Shown piece after piece: positions 23,295 to 32,447 of a DNA stretch of 64,000 nt (the first letter of the stretch is position 1; every line of letters starts with the position of its first letter). The stretch is from CBDIHP01 sp965279195. Its GTDB lineage: Bacteria > Planctomycetota > Planctomycetia > Isosphaerales > Isosphaeraceae. The notes beneath the pieces were generated by a model. It was given only the letters and a program-made list of their open reading frames with translations. It ran no database searches and was not told the origin of the DNA. The stretch covers positions 62,001 through 126,000 of the forward strand of contig CBDIHP010000036.1 in assembly GCA_965279195.1 (NCBI GenBank), written 5' to 3'. The position numbers and the translations under genes are program-made.

Positions 23295-25823
23295 TCAACG
23301 GAACAGGGCATTGAACCAGAGCCGGAATGTGCCGTGCGTCTGGCCGCGATGCTGCGGCGGGAAGCCGAACAGCCAGACATCCCCCTTCCCGTATCCCGCC
23401 TTCACCGCCGCCGCCTTGTTCGCGACCTTCTCGGGCCCGAGCAGCCAGCCGCTCTCCAGGATGTCGGTCCGGGGATAGACGGCCAGCCGCTTGTAGGTCT
23501 CCTCGCTGTCGGCCCCGACCTTCTCGAAGGCCAGAGAGCGGTCGAAGTACACCGAGAGGGTCTCGGGCACCCCGGCGGTATCCACGCCCCCGACCGCCTG
23601 CGCATTGAAGATCGAGCCCGGCGCGTAGAATTCCGACGACCGCGCGCCGGCCAGCACGTTCTTCACCGGCAGGTCGAGCCCTTCGATCGCATAGGTGCAG
23701 GATTCCTCGAAGCAGACCAGCCTCCCGCCGCCCTTGACGAACTCCCGGATGGCGTCGAGCCCGGGTTGGCCCAGGCCGCCGACGAAGCGGGGATCGCTGT
23801 CGTCCTTCTTGTGGCCCTCGCGCAGGTTCCTGGCCGGGATCGACGGCAGGATCAAGACGTCGAACTGCGACTTGAGGGCCCCCGCCTTGATGTCGGCGTC
23901 GTGGACGGTGGTGTAGGGGAACTCGAAATTCTCCAGGACCAGTCGGGTCCAGCCCTCGTCCATGCTCGGGACCCAGGGCTGATAGAGCGCGATCCGCAAT
24001 CGCCGGAACGGGCCGATCTCCGTCCCCGAGAGCTGCTCGACCCGCCTGAGCCGCACGCCCAGCGGGAGGATCGACTCCGCCGCCGCGAGTCCCTTAGCGT
24101 CGGCGTCGAAGTAGACGGTCCCGACCGGCCCCAGGGCCGATGCCCCCGACGCCCGTTTCAAGGTCACGCCGGCCTTGAGCAGTCGCCCGTAGGCGATGAA
24201 GTCGACGTTGGCCGGGTAGGTGAAGGCCAGATAATCCCCCTTGGTCCTCGCGATGGAGCCCTGCGCCGGGGGGATCGCGTCGAGCAACTCCGCCTCGACC
24301 GTCACCGGCGTCTGGGACGCCGCGACCTTCACGCCCATCTGGAGCGGCAAGGTCCAGCCCGCCACATCATAGGGAGGCTCGGCCGCGCCACCGGGTCCGA
24401 GGCGGGTCGGGTAGACCTGACGCTCCATCATGTCCTTGAGGTGCGAGCGGTACGGCTGGTCGGCCCGGAGGACGAACGTCCCGGCGGGGTAGGCGATGCC
24501 ATCGGAGTTGAAGTCGGCCTTCGCGCGGCGGACCTCGATGCCCGAGTCGTGGAGGATCTTCAGCATTTTCCGGGTCGTGGGCTGGTCGCCCTGGTCGTCA
24601 CGAACGAACCACGCGAACGGCGGCTCCTCGCGCCCCTTGCGGATCGAGTCCAGGCCCATCGCCAGGTAATTCGCCTGGAACTGCGGGCCGTAGCGAGCGG
24701 CGAGGGTCAAATAGGAACGGGCGCAAACGAGTTGATATTCGACGATGTCGCGCAGACGCCACCAGCCGCCCGGCCAGGGGTCGGGGAAGTTCACGGCGAG
24801 GTCGTGGTTCGGGAAGCCCCTCGTGGCCCCCTTGAGTTCGGCCTTCTCGACGAAGATCGGGCTCGCGAGCTTCACGCTGGCGGATTCGGTCAAGACGCCG
24901 ACGATGTTGTGCCGCTGGGGCGTCGTGCGGTTGCCGCCGTTCCACCAGTTGTCGTACATCGCGTTGGTGAGCACCCCCTTCTTGCCCGCCGAGGCGAGGT
25001 CGGACGCCATGTGGGCGCCGATGAGGAAGATCGACTGCGAGACGCGCGAGTCGAGGTTCGGGTTGAGCGGGTCGAAGAACGGCGGCACGAAGATCCGGGC
25101 CCCCTTCGAGCCCATCTGGTGGACGTCGTAGGAGAGCGTCGGGAACCACTCCTTGTAGAGCAGCCTCGTGAGGAGCTGGGTCTCCTTGAGGTTGAGCATG
25201 AACCAGTCGCGGTTGGTGTCGTGCCCGGCGTACTTGTGATAAAGCTCGGGCATCCCCTCGCCTTCCCACGGCTTGCCCTTCGTCTGCTCATACCAGCGCG
25301 CGACCTTCGTCACGCCGTCCGGATTCGCCGAGGGCACCAGCAGCAGGATTGTCTTGTCGAGGATCTCCTTCGTCTCGGGATCGTCCTTCGTCGCCAGGCC
25401 GTGGAGCAGCTCCATGGCCATGAGCGTCGAGGCCGTCTCCGAGGAGTGGATCGAGCAGGTGATGAGCGCCACCGGCTTGTCGCCCGGCCGGAAGTCCGAG
25501 GGCAACTGGCCAATCGGGTGGGAGAGTTGCTTCTGATGCGCCTTGTAGCGATCCAGCTCGGCGATCGTCTTCTCCGACGCCACCACCGCCACCAGATACG
25601 GCCGCCCCTCGGTCGTCTTGCCGAGTTCCTGCACGACCACGCGGGGCGAGGCCGCGTCGACCTTCCGGACGTAATCGACAACCGTCTCCCAGTCCGCCAG
25701 GCGGAAGTCCGCCCCGGGTTTGTATCCGAGGTGGGCCTCCGGGCTGGGGACCGACTGCCCCAAGGCGGGAGCAACCAGGCCGAGCAGGATCAGGAACGTC
25801 CCGAGCCGGGATCGCATCATCAT
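23295..25823 (-). CDS. Secreted M14-family zinc carboxypeptidase (842 aa)
   Basis: Signal peptide (about 1-23, TFLILLGLVAPALGQ) shows it is exported. M14 hallmarks: zinc ligands in CSIHSSETAS (H126, E129) and DVHQMGS (H235), plus the substrate-binding VPSANPDGV and DTNRDW patterns. Beyond the peptidase domain (about 300 residues) lies a long C-terminal part with a GATase-like or Rossmann-like stretch (LILPSIPARNLREG ... FVKGGGRLVCFEESC). Length far above a plain carboxypeptidase is usual for this large planctomycete/Bacteroidetes type. Start: three adjacent ATGs, I chose the first. Likely degrades peptides outside the cytoplasm. Confidence 0.85.
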   Translation of the reverse strand: MMMRSRLGTFLILLGLVAPALGQSVPSPEAHLGYKPGADFRLADWETVVDYVRKVDAASPRVVVQELGKTTEGRPYLVAVVASEKTIAELDRYKAHQKQLSHPIGQLPSDFRPGDKPVALITCSIHSSETASTLMAMELLHGLATKDDPETKEILDKTILLLVPSANPDGVTKVARWYEQTKGKPWEGEGMPELYHKYAGHDTNRDWFMLNLKETQLLTRLLYKEWFPTLSYDVHQMGSKGARIFVPPFFDPLNPNLDSRVSQSIFLIGAHMASDLASAGKKGVLTNAMYDNWWNGGNRTTPQRHNIVGVLTESASVKLASPIFVEKAELKGATRGFPNHDLAVNFPDPWPGGWWRLRDIVEYQLVCARSYLTLAARYGPQFQANYLAMGLDSIRKGREEPPFAWFVRDDQGDQPTTRKMLKILHDSGIEVRRAKADFNSDGIAYPAGTFVLRADQPYRSHLKDMMERQVYPTRLGPGGAAEPPYDVAGWTLPLQMGVKVAASQTPVTVEAELLDAIPPAQGSIARTKGDYLAFTYPANVDFIAYGRLLKAGVTLKRASGASALGPVGTVYFDADAKGLAAAESILPLGVRLRRVEQLSGTEIGPFRRLRIALYQPWVPSMDEGWTRLVLENFEFPYTTVHDADIKAGALKSQFDVLILPSIPARNLREGHKKDDSDPRFVGGLGQPGLDAIREFVKGGGRLVCFEESCTYAIEGLDLPVKNVLAGARSSEFYAPGSIFNAQAVGGVDTAGVPETLSVYFDRSLAFEKVGADSEETYKRLAVYPRTDILESGWLLGPEKVANKAAAVKAGYGKGDVWLFGFPPQHRGQTHGTFRLWFNALFR

Positions 25824-25885
25824 GTTGGGAAATTCCGAAGGTGTTCGATTCTTCGTAGGTCGAGTCGAAGTGTCCGCGTGGTCGT

Positions 25886-26049
25886 CATTGGGGGCCAGTT
25901 CGGGTGCCACTGGCTCGGCCAGTGCGACAATCAGCCCGGACACTGGGACCGGATGCGGTCGGCGGCTGATCGACGGTTCAAGGCCTCTGCTGGGCTTGGG
26001 CCCTCCCGAACACTGGCCGAGCCAGTGGCACCCGAACTGGCTCCCAATG
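25886..26049. repeat. MITE-like element with 39-bp inverted ends (family B)
   Basis: Left arm 25886-25924 and right arm 26011-26049 are inverted copies of 39 bases with a single mismatch; the outer part begins CATTGGG and the inner part ends GGCTCGGCCAGTG. An 86-base unique centre separates them. It lies upstream of the M14 gene and before the end of the oxidoreductase gene. A related core occurs at 19064-19122. Confidence 0.75.
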
Positions 26050-26092
26050 GGATCGGATCTGATTGTCTTCGTCCGGTTGAATTCCAGGCCGG

Positions 26093-27133
26093 TCAGCCCC
26101 AGGGGCCCTCGACGGTCGTATGATGATCGGACGACAGCGACGCCGCTTCAAGCACCCTCACAACCTCCCTGGCCTGTTCGGCGGTCACGGCCAGGGGTTC
26201 GTCCCGGAGGAGATGGGCGGCGATGTTGGCGTAATAGCCGTCCCACGAGGCCCGGACGGTCGGCATCTTCTCCTCGACGACGGCCCCGTCCTTCTCGTAC
26301 CGCAGCATCCCCTCGTGCGACGCGGCCTCGGCGGCGTGGTCGAGGTTGCCCTCGCGCAGCGCGGCTTCCTGGGGATCGACGCCATACTTGACGAACCCGC
26401 CCTTCTCGCCCACGACCCACCACCTCGGCTTGTCGAGCCGGCAGATCCGGCTGGTCTCGGCCTGGAAGAGCACGCCGTCGAACTCCATCACCAGCCGCCC
26501 GTGCCCGCCGGTGTCCACGCCCGGGAACGGCGCCGGCGTCACCCATGCGGTCAACCGACGGCAAGGCCCCAACCCCATCTGCAACGCCTGGTCGACCAGA
26601 TGAGCGCCCCAGTCGTGGAGGATGGTCCCGGCCGAGACCGCCTGACCCCGCCAGGTGCGCGGGACCGCGTGTCGACAGACGGCGCTCTCGAACAGCAACG
26701 GCCTTCCGATCCGACCTTCCTTCAACACCTGCTTCACCGTCGCGAAATCCCAGTCCCAGCGGCGGTTCTGGAACACGGAAAGCATCTTCCCCGAGCCATC
26801 CCGCGCGGCGATCATCGCATCGGCCTCGGCCGTGGTCAGGGCCATGACCTTGTCGACCACGACATGCTTCCCCGCCGCGAGCGAACGCACCGTCAGATCC
26901 GCATGCGTATCATGCGGCGTCGCCAGCACGATCAGGTCCACCGACTCGTCCGCCAGCGCCTCGTCGATGTCCGCATACCCCCGCGTCCCCTCCCACTGCG
27001 CCAGCGCCGACGCCCTCGTCTCCGCCGACCTCGCCACGAACCCCGCCAGCCTCAACCCCGGCTGCCGCACGATCAAGGGCGCATGGAAGAACCGCCCCGC
27101 CAGCCCCGCGCCCACCACCACCGTCCGGATCAT
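26093..27133 (-). CDS. Gfo/Idh/MocA-family oxidoreductase (346 aa)
   Basis: NAD(P)-dependent sugar or inositol-type dehydrogenase. N-terminal Rossmann fold with GAGLAGRF (8-15), the conserved D-x-x-T-H pattern ATPHDTHADLTVRSLAAGKHV and VVDKVMALT in place of the usual EKP (K95). The C-terminal alpha/beta domain contains GTILHDWGAHLVDQALQMG (the conserved H/D pair of the family) and ends SSDHHTTVEG. Length is typical. The frame runs 77 codons further upstream, but the Rossmann motif begins directly after the ATG at 27133. Substrate not predictable. Confidence 0.9.
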   Translation of the reverse strand: MIRTVVVGAGLAGRFFHAPLIVRQPGLRLAGFVARSAETRASALAQWEGTRGYADIDEALADESVDLIVLATPHDTHADLTVRSLAAGKHVVVDKVMALTTAEADAMIAARDGSGKMLSVFQNRRWDWDFATVKQVLKEGRIGRPLLFESAVCRHAVPRTWRGQAVSAGTILHDWGAHLVDQALQMGLGPCRRLTAWVTPAPFPGVDTGGHGRLVMEFDGVLFQAETSRICRLDKPRWWVVGEKGGFVKYGVDPQEAALREGNLDHAAEAASHEGMLRYEKDGAVVEEKMPTVRASWDGYYANIAAHLLRDEPLAVTAEQAREVVRVLEAASLSSDHHTTVEGPWG

Positions 27134-27429
27134 GCGGTTGCTCTCCCCAATGCGGACCGCCAAACGCCTGAAGTTCGACACGACACCTGTCCCCGAGCCC
27201 GATAGTATAGGCGGAGAATCGTCCCACGACCCCCAGCCAGTTCGGACGGTTGTGATGGCCCCATCGGAATCGAGGGGCCTCGCTTGGCCGAATTCGATGT
27301 GCCCTTGCTCGAGCACATGAAGGAATACGCTGGAGCGGAATCGGACTCTCGCACTGGACATCACTCGGATCAGGATTTACAATCGCATTGTGATCGGTTG
27401 TTCAGGTTGGCCCCGGGAGTCCACGGAGT

Positions 27430-28194
27430 ATGTCCAGGAGCAGCGAGAAGCGGCGAGCTGAACGGCTACTCCGTTGCAAATACCTTGGCGACAAGTGCCT
27501 TCACTGCGGCAGTGCGGTGGATCGGGTGGTTGCGGTGTACGGCGACAACGCCGCCAGCACGATGGAGTTCAACCACATCGATCCCAATACTAAGCACTAC
27601 GACTACGACAACATGATCCGTTTGGCTCTCAACGAGGACCAATTCAATGAATTGGATAAGTGCGTCCTGTTGTGTACCGGTTGCCATCGGCTCCTGACGT
27701 TGCAGAGGCTGGAGGGAGAGTTCACCATCCGCGCCGTCGAGAGCGGGCTCCCGATCCAGAGGACACTGAAGGTCCAAGGCATCTTGAACCTGGAGACGCA
27801 GGTGTTGAGGCTGTTCGCTGCCGAGGAGTTCGCTCTGTGGCATTGCGGGGTGAAGATCGGTCGTCGCAAGGAAAGGCTCATTCCAGCGTTCGAACTCGAC
27901 ACGGCTCAGAATCTCCAGGCGTGGCTCCGCGCGATCGAGAAATACAGGAAGATCGTGATCCGCCGGATGTCCGATGGCTACGTCTTTATGACTGTCCGCC
28001 TGAATGGTGATCGTGTCCGCATCGAATACGACACCTCGATCTCGCTGTCCAAGACCCGCCTCACCCTGATCGACGAGGATAAGAAGACGTTCTGGGTCCG
28101 GCGTGGGCTGGTGATCGACAGGAAGAATCTGACGATCAACCCTTCCCATTGGTTCACCATCGAGTGCGATTACAAAGATGCTCTGTCCGTGTGA
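27430..28194 (+). CDS. HNH-endonuclease-like protein (254 aa)
   Basis: An HNH/zinc-finger nuclease core fills the first 90 residues: CLHC (C23, C26), FNHIDP with H49, then CVLLCTGCH (C82, C85, H86); the pattern CxxC - NHID - CxxCH is that of HNH proteins such as McrA. The C-terminal 160 residues are beta-rich and unrecognised, possibly a DNA-binding domain. The SD cggag precedes the ATG by about 6 bases. Lower GC at third codon positions than flanking genes marks it as recent accessory DNA. Could be a modification-dependent restriction enzyme or a homing-type nuclease. Confidence 0.75.
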   Translation: MSRSSEKRRAERLLRCKYLGDKCLHCGSAVDRVVAVYGDNAASTMEFNHIDPNTKHYDYDNMIRLALNEDQFNELDKCVLLCTGCHRLLTLQRLEGEFTIRAVESGLPIQRTLKVQGILNLETQVLRLFAAEEFALWHCGVKIGRRKERLIPAFELDTAQNLQAWLRAIEKYRKIVIRRMSDGYVFMTVRLNGDRVRIEYDTSISLSKTRLTLIDEDKKTFWVRRGLVIDRKNLTINPSHWFTIECDYKDALSV

Positions 28195-28301
28195 TTGCAA
28201 GCATGTGTAATGCGAGTCCTGCCAAGCTTGTCCCCACTCGAATCGTGACCTACAATCCTTCCAGGGGTTCAATTGTTCAGTCGCAGTGTACGAGGTAAGC
28301 G

Positions 28302-28991
28302 ATGACGGATACAGGAGGGGAGTCGTTATATGTTAAGTCAACCCGGGACATCCCCGAGGAGCTTGATTTGCCGCCTTTCGAGGAAGTCTTCAACCTCCTC
28401 GCCGAGATCACGGAGCAGCAGGCGGCGATCTACCGCGCCGCCGTCGAGACGACCGAGTGGAACCCCGTCGATCATCTGGTCCTGGCGGCGATCGTCCGCT
28501 CAAACGCCATCACGAAGGGCTTCCTGGACATGGTCCGAGTTGGGAACAAGCTCTGCGCCGTCCCCATGATCCGCATGCAACTGGACTCAGCCTTGAGGTT
28601 GCAGGCGTGTACGATGTCGAACGACCCCCAGTTCATGTCCCGGGTCATCAGGGGGGAGAGGATCAGCAATTTCACCGACGCGAGCGGCAAGAAGATGACG
28701 GACAAGTACCTCCACGAGTGCCTTGACAAGTTGCATCCTGGAATCACAACGATATACGAATACACATCTGGTTATGTTCACCTCTCGCAAGCCCACCTGG
28801 TCGACTCACTAAACTTGCGACAGTCCACTGAGACCGAATTCCGATACTCGCCACCCGATTCGCTTCCCGAATGGGAGGACAGCGTGAAGAGTTGGCAAAT
28901 GCTCGCGTTTGCGCGCGTCTCCTCCGTCATCTCCGACATCTGCGAGGGCTGGTTTCACGCGAAGCTGGATCGCGAAGCGCCGGAGGAATGA
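28302..28991 (+). CDS. Hypothetical protein (229 aa), DUF5677-like helical pattern
   Basis: Predicted all-helical soluble protein. A helical core (DHLVLAAIVRSNAITKGFLD and VPMIRMQLDSALRLQA) resembles the RxxLE/D-A helix of proteins annotated with DUF5677-type domains, found in accessory and toxin-like genes; the similarity is weak. It is 108 bases after the HNH gene on the same strand, so the two could be one accessory unit. No signal peptide or TM. Confidence 0.55.
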   Translation: MTDTGGESLYVKSTRDIPEELDLPPFEEVFNLLAEITEQQAAIYRAAVETTEWNPVDHLVLAAIVRSNAITKGFLDMVRVGNKLCAVPMIRMQLDSALRLQACTMSNDPQFMSRVIRGERISNFTDASGKKMTDKYLHECLDKLHPGITTIYEYTSGYVHLSQAHLVDSLNLRQSTETEFRYSPPDSLPEWEDSVKSWQMLAFARVSSVISDICEGWFHAKLDREAPEE

Positions 28992-29526
28992 TTGCAGAGG
29001 GAATTACACCCCAACTCGCTACAGCTGAGCCTGCGTGTAGATCCCTGGGTGCCGTCTCTGCTGATCCGGATTAAAAGCCTGAATCTCGATAGGTACGCGC
29101 CGCCCCCCTCACCCGCTTGTGAGCGGAATACTTCTCCTGTTGCTCGGGCCCAGGTCCAGGGGATCGAACTTTGCATTAATGGCTCGGGTTGCGGCTCGGG
29201 CATGGTCATCGCCGTTCCCGTCATGAAACACGGCTTCGGACCAGAGTTCGATTCAAAGTACTTCCGTGATCCGCACAGTATCTACTGGACCGTGATCCGG
29301 CTGCATCTCAGCAAGTTCTACTACTTCAAGACTCGCTCCTGGAGCTACCTCGACTGACGGGCCGAGGACCACAGGACTTTGCCGCCTCGACGCGATCCGG
29401 ATGGACCGGAACGATCGCATTTGCCCGCGACGCGCATCCGCCCTACAATCAACTATCCACACGTCAAGACCCGTTTTGCCAGGGTCCCGGGCGATTCCCC
29501 GCGCACGGTCCAGGGAGGAGGTCCCG
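28992..29526. other. Intergenic region, possible gene remnant
   Basis: 535 bases with a 121-codon open frame starting from a TTG that abuts the previous stop. It has no ribosome site of its own and an unconvincing composition, so I do not call it a gene; the C-terminal half, from GMVIAVPVMKHGFGPEF, could be the remnant of a lost gene. The last 100 bases contain the strong SD and start of the aminotransferase gene. Confidence 0.4.
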
Positions 29527-30831
29527 ATGCGTTCGTTCGCGCAGGCTGTTCCGCATATCAAAGGGCCGCTGCCGGGGCCGAGGGCGGCGGCGTGGATCGG
29601 GCGAGATGGGGCGGTGATGTCGCCGTCGTACACGAGAGTCTATCCGCTGGTCGTCCGGCGTGCCCGGATGGCGACGGTCGAGGACGTCGACGGCAACCGC
29701 TTCCTCGATTTTACGGCCGGGATCGCCGTGACGAATGCGGGGCACTGCCACCCGTATGTCCGGAGGGCGATCGAGAGGCAGTCGCGCCGGCTGGTGCACA
29801 TGTCGGGGACGGACTTCTACTATGGGCCGCAGATCCGGCTGGCCGAGCGGCTCGCGCGGCTCGCGCCCGGGGATTTCCCCAAGCGGGTCTTCTTCGCCAA
29901 CAGCGGGGCCGAGTCGATCGAGGCGGCGTTGAAGCTGTCGCGGAGACATACGGGACGGCCCCGGGTGATCTCGTTCCTGGGGGCGTTCCACGGGCGGACG
30001 TATGGGGCGCTGTCGTTGAGCGGTTCGAAGCCTCTCCAGAGGAAGGGGTTCTCCCCGCTCCTGGGCGAGATCCATCACGCGCGGTTCGGGGACCTGGAGA
30101 GCGTGCGGCACCTGCTGCGGACGATCTGCCCGCCCGACGAACTGGCGGCGATCTTCGTCGAGCCGATCCAGGGGGAGGGGGGCTACCTCGTGCCGCCGCC
30201 GGAGTTCCTCCCCGGGCTGCGCAGGATCTGCGACCAGGTCGGGGCGATGCTCGTGCTGGACGAGGTGCAGACGGGCATCGGCCGGACGGGCCGGATGTTC
30301 GCGTCGGAGCACTGGGGCGTCGCCGGGGACATCGTCTGCCTGGCGAAGGGGCTTGCGAATGGATTGCCGCTCGGGGCGATCGTCGCCAGGGCCGATGTCA
30401 TGGACTGGCCGAGCGGCAGCCACGCGTCCACGTTCGGCGGCAACCCCGTGGCCTGCGCGGCGGCGCTGGCGACGTTGAGGCTGGTCGAGTCCCGCTACGC
30501 CGCGAATGCCTTCGAGCGGGGCGTCCAGCTCATGGACGAACTGAGAAGAATCGCGGCCGAGGTCGATTTCATCGAGGACGTTCGCGGCCTGGGCCTGATG
30601 GTCGGCGTCGAGATCGCCCGCGACGGCCAGCCCGAGCCGGACCTCCGCGACCGGATCATCCGGCGCGGCTTCGAGCGGGGCCTGTTGCTGCTCCCCTGCG
30701 GCGCCAGCACGGTGCGGTTCTGCCCCCCCTTGTGCCTCACGGATCGGCAGGTTGAAATCGGCGTGGAGATCTTCGCGGAGGCGCTCCACGACGCGAGCGT
30801 CCCCTCGCCCCTTGCCCACTCGACCCCCTGA
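29527..30831 (+). CDS. Class III PLP-dependent aminotransferase (434 aa)
   Basis: Fold-type I, class III transaminase of the 4-aminobutyrate/acetylornithine group. Motifs: SGAES (126-130, PLP phosphate), IQGEGGY (214-220), VLDEVQTGIGRTG (D245, PLP ring nitrogen) and the Schiff-base lysine in CLAKGLANGLP (K274). Length and motif order are typical. SD AGGGAGGAGG lies 5-10 bases before the ATG; the frame extends upstream without a better start. The next gene begins 27 bases after its stop, suggesting an operon. Substrate cannot be fixed from the sequence alone. Confidence 0.92.
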   Translation: MRSFAQAVPHIKGPLPGPRAAAWIGRDGAVMSPSYTRVYPLVVRRARMATVEDVDGNRFLDFTAGIAVTNAGHCHPYVRRAIERQSRRLVHMSGTDFYYGPQIRLAERLARLAPGDFPKRVFFANSGAESIEAALKLSRRHTGRPRVISFLGAFHGRTYGALSLSGSKPLQRKGFSPLLGEIHHARFGDLESVRHLLRTICPPDELAAIFVEPIQGEGGYLVPPPEFLPGLRRICDQVGAMLVLDEVQTGIGRTGRMFASEHWGVAGDIVCLAKGLANGLPLGAIVARADVMDWPSGSHASTFGGNPVACAAALATLRLVESRYAANAFERGVQLMDELRRIAAEVDFIEDVRGLGLMVGVEIARDGQPEPDLRDRIIRRGFERGLLLLPCGASTVRFCPPLCLTDRQVEIGVEIFAEALHDASVPSPLAHSTP

Positions 30832-30858
30832 CCGGTTCCGCCTTCAAGGACGCCCGCA

Positions 30859-32235
30859 ATGTCCGTCGCCGCCCGGCCGAACGACCCCCCGACCTTCCAG
30901 TGGAACCGCTGGCCCGAGACCGACCGGTTCCTGCACGAGAAGGTCGCCGCCGGCCTCGTCGCCAACGCCTTCGCCCGCCGGCTGGCCGACCGCATGGAGG
31001 CCGAGACCAGCACCCTGTTCAAGGACTGGCTCGACCACCTCGTGCTGACAAGCGGGTCGGAGACGACGACCGAGGAACTCCTGCGCCTCGGCTACGAACC
31101 GACGGACGTCTCCTACCCCAGCGGGACCGTCTTCGCCCACAGCGGCGGGCTGTTTCCCAGAGTCATCCTGAAGGCCGGGACTCAAGAGTTTGTCGAGGAA
31201 CTGGCACTGAAGGTCGAGTCCATCGCCGACTTCTCCGAGGTGCACGACCTGGGCTTGAGCATCGCGGGGCCGCCTCTGGCTTCGTATCGGGTGGCCCGGA
31301 TCCCGGGAGGCGAGACCTCGCTCGCCGTCGTTGAACGCCGGGGCGATCTCGGGTTCGATCCGGATCGCGACGGGCCATCCGCCTTGGATGTCCTCCAGGC
31401 TCGGGAGATCTGGCAGACCCGGCGGAGGAAATTCCCGGAGGATTCGCAGGGCTTCGACACGGCCGACACGGCTCTGGAGCGGATGATCGCCCTGGTGGGC
31501 GAGGGCATGGCCTGCCACCTCGTGTTCGAGGTCGAGCGGGACTACTGGCAGTCGCGGAACCGGGCGGCGCGGGTGCAGAAGGAGCGTCAGGACCGGCTGG
31601 GCCTGGGCTGGGCGAATCACGACCACCACACGTTCCGCAGCTCGCGCAAATCCTTCCCCCGGCTGATCGGGCTCTTCGAACGCCTGGGTTTCGAACTGCG
31701 CGAGCATTTCCACGCCGGGCAGCATGCCGGCTGGGGGGCGCAGGTGCTGGAGCACAGGGTCAGCGGCATCGTGATCTTCGCCGACCTCGACCTGGCTCCC
31801 GACGAGATCACCCAGGATTTCTCGCACAACCCGCTCCCCGACCTCCCCCGGCCGAACACGGTGGGCCTGTGGGTCGGGCTGCACGGCGAGTCGATCCTCG
31901 AAGCGGGGATGCACCACCTCGAAGCCCAGTTCAGCTTCGACGACCTCCGCGACGACCTCCAGGCCGAGGCGGGGATCGAGACGATGAAACCCTTCTCGAA
32001 CTTCCCCTTCCTGCTCCAGGCCTTCACCGCCGGCGAACGCTGGCCGGTGGCGAAGGATCGCGCCGACCGCCTGCTCGCCGCGGGCTGGATTGACGCCGAC
32101 CAGCACGCGAGATTCGTGGCCGAAGGCGCCATCGGTAGCCACCTCGAAAACCTCCAGCGCACCGAGGGCTACAAGGGCTTCAACCAGCAGGCCGTCAGCG
32201 CCATCATCGCCGAGACCGACCCGAGGTTGCACTGA
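30859..32235 (+). CDS. Hypothetical protein with VOC-like segment (458 aa)
   Basis: Large soluble protein of unknown function. Residues about 255-310 (NHDHHTFRSSRKSFPRLIGL, then FERLGFELREHFHAG and SGIVIFADLDLAPDE) have the pattern of a vicinal-oxygen-chelate or glyoxalase-like metal site (H at the first strand, Glu later). DUF1338-type dioxygenases come to mind but I could not confirm. The 27-base gap after the aminotransferase suggests linked catabolism of an amino acid or amino sugar. Frame is intact, length reasonable, no signal peptide. Confidence 0.6.
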   Translation: MSVAARPNDPPTFQWNRWPETDRFLHEKVAAGLVANAFARRLADRMEAETSTLFKDWLDHLVLTSGSETTTEELLRLGYEPTDVSYPSGTVFAHSGGLFPRVILKAGTQEFVEELALKVESIADFSEVHDLGLSIAGPPLASYRVARIPGGETSLAVVERRGDLGFDPDRDGPSALDVLQAREIWQTRRRKFPEDSQGFDTADTALERMIALVGEGMACHLVFEVERDYWQSRNRAARVQKERQDRLGLGWANHDHHTFRSSRKSFPRLIGLFERLGFELREHFHAGQHAGWGAQVLEHRVSGIVIFADLDLAPDEITQDFSHNPLPDLPRPNTVGLWVGLHGESILEAGMHHLEAQFSFDDLRDDLQAEAGIETMKPFSNFPFLLQAFTAGERWPVAKDRADRLLAAGWIDADQHARFVAEGAIGSHLENLQRTEGYKGFNQQAVSAIIAETDPRLH

Positions 32236-32447
32236 ATTGGGGTGCGTCTGTCCCGCTGCTGCTTTTCTTCGATGGCGTTGGAAACGCCGACTAAGCCACG
32301 GTTTACTGTCTCGTGCACTGGATCGTAGACGAAAGCGGCAGCCGGACGGCCGCACTCCAAAAAGACTCGCTTGCCCCTGTCGCTCGGACGATGTTAAACT
32401 TTCGTCCAAACCCTCCTTTCCCCTGATCGCCTGCGCGGGGACCGACC

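Noticed and set aside
23013..26123. 1036-codon frame opposite the M14 peptidase
   Set aside because: Antisense shadow of the conserved carboxypeptidase, composition rich in Arg/Gly/Leu/Asp repeats, no domain, no ribosome site.
28992..29357. 121-codon frame after the 229-aa gene
   Set aside because: TTG start abutting a stop, no ribosome site, odd composition; reported only as a possible remnant.
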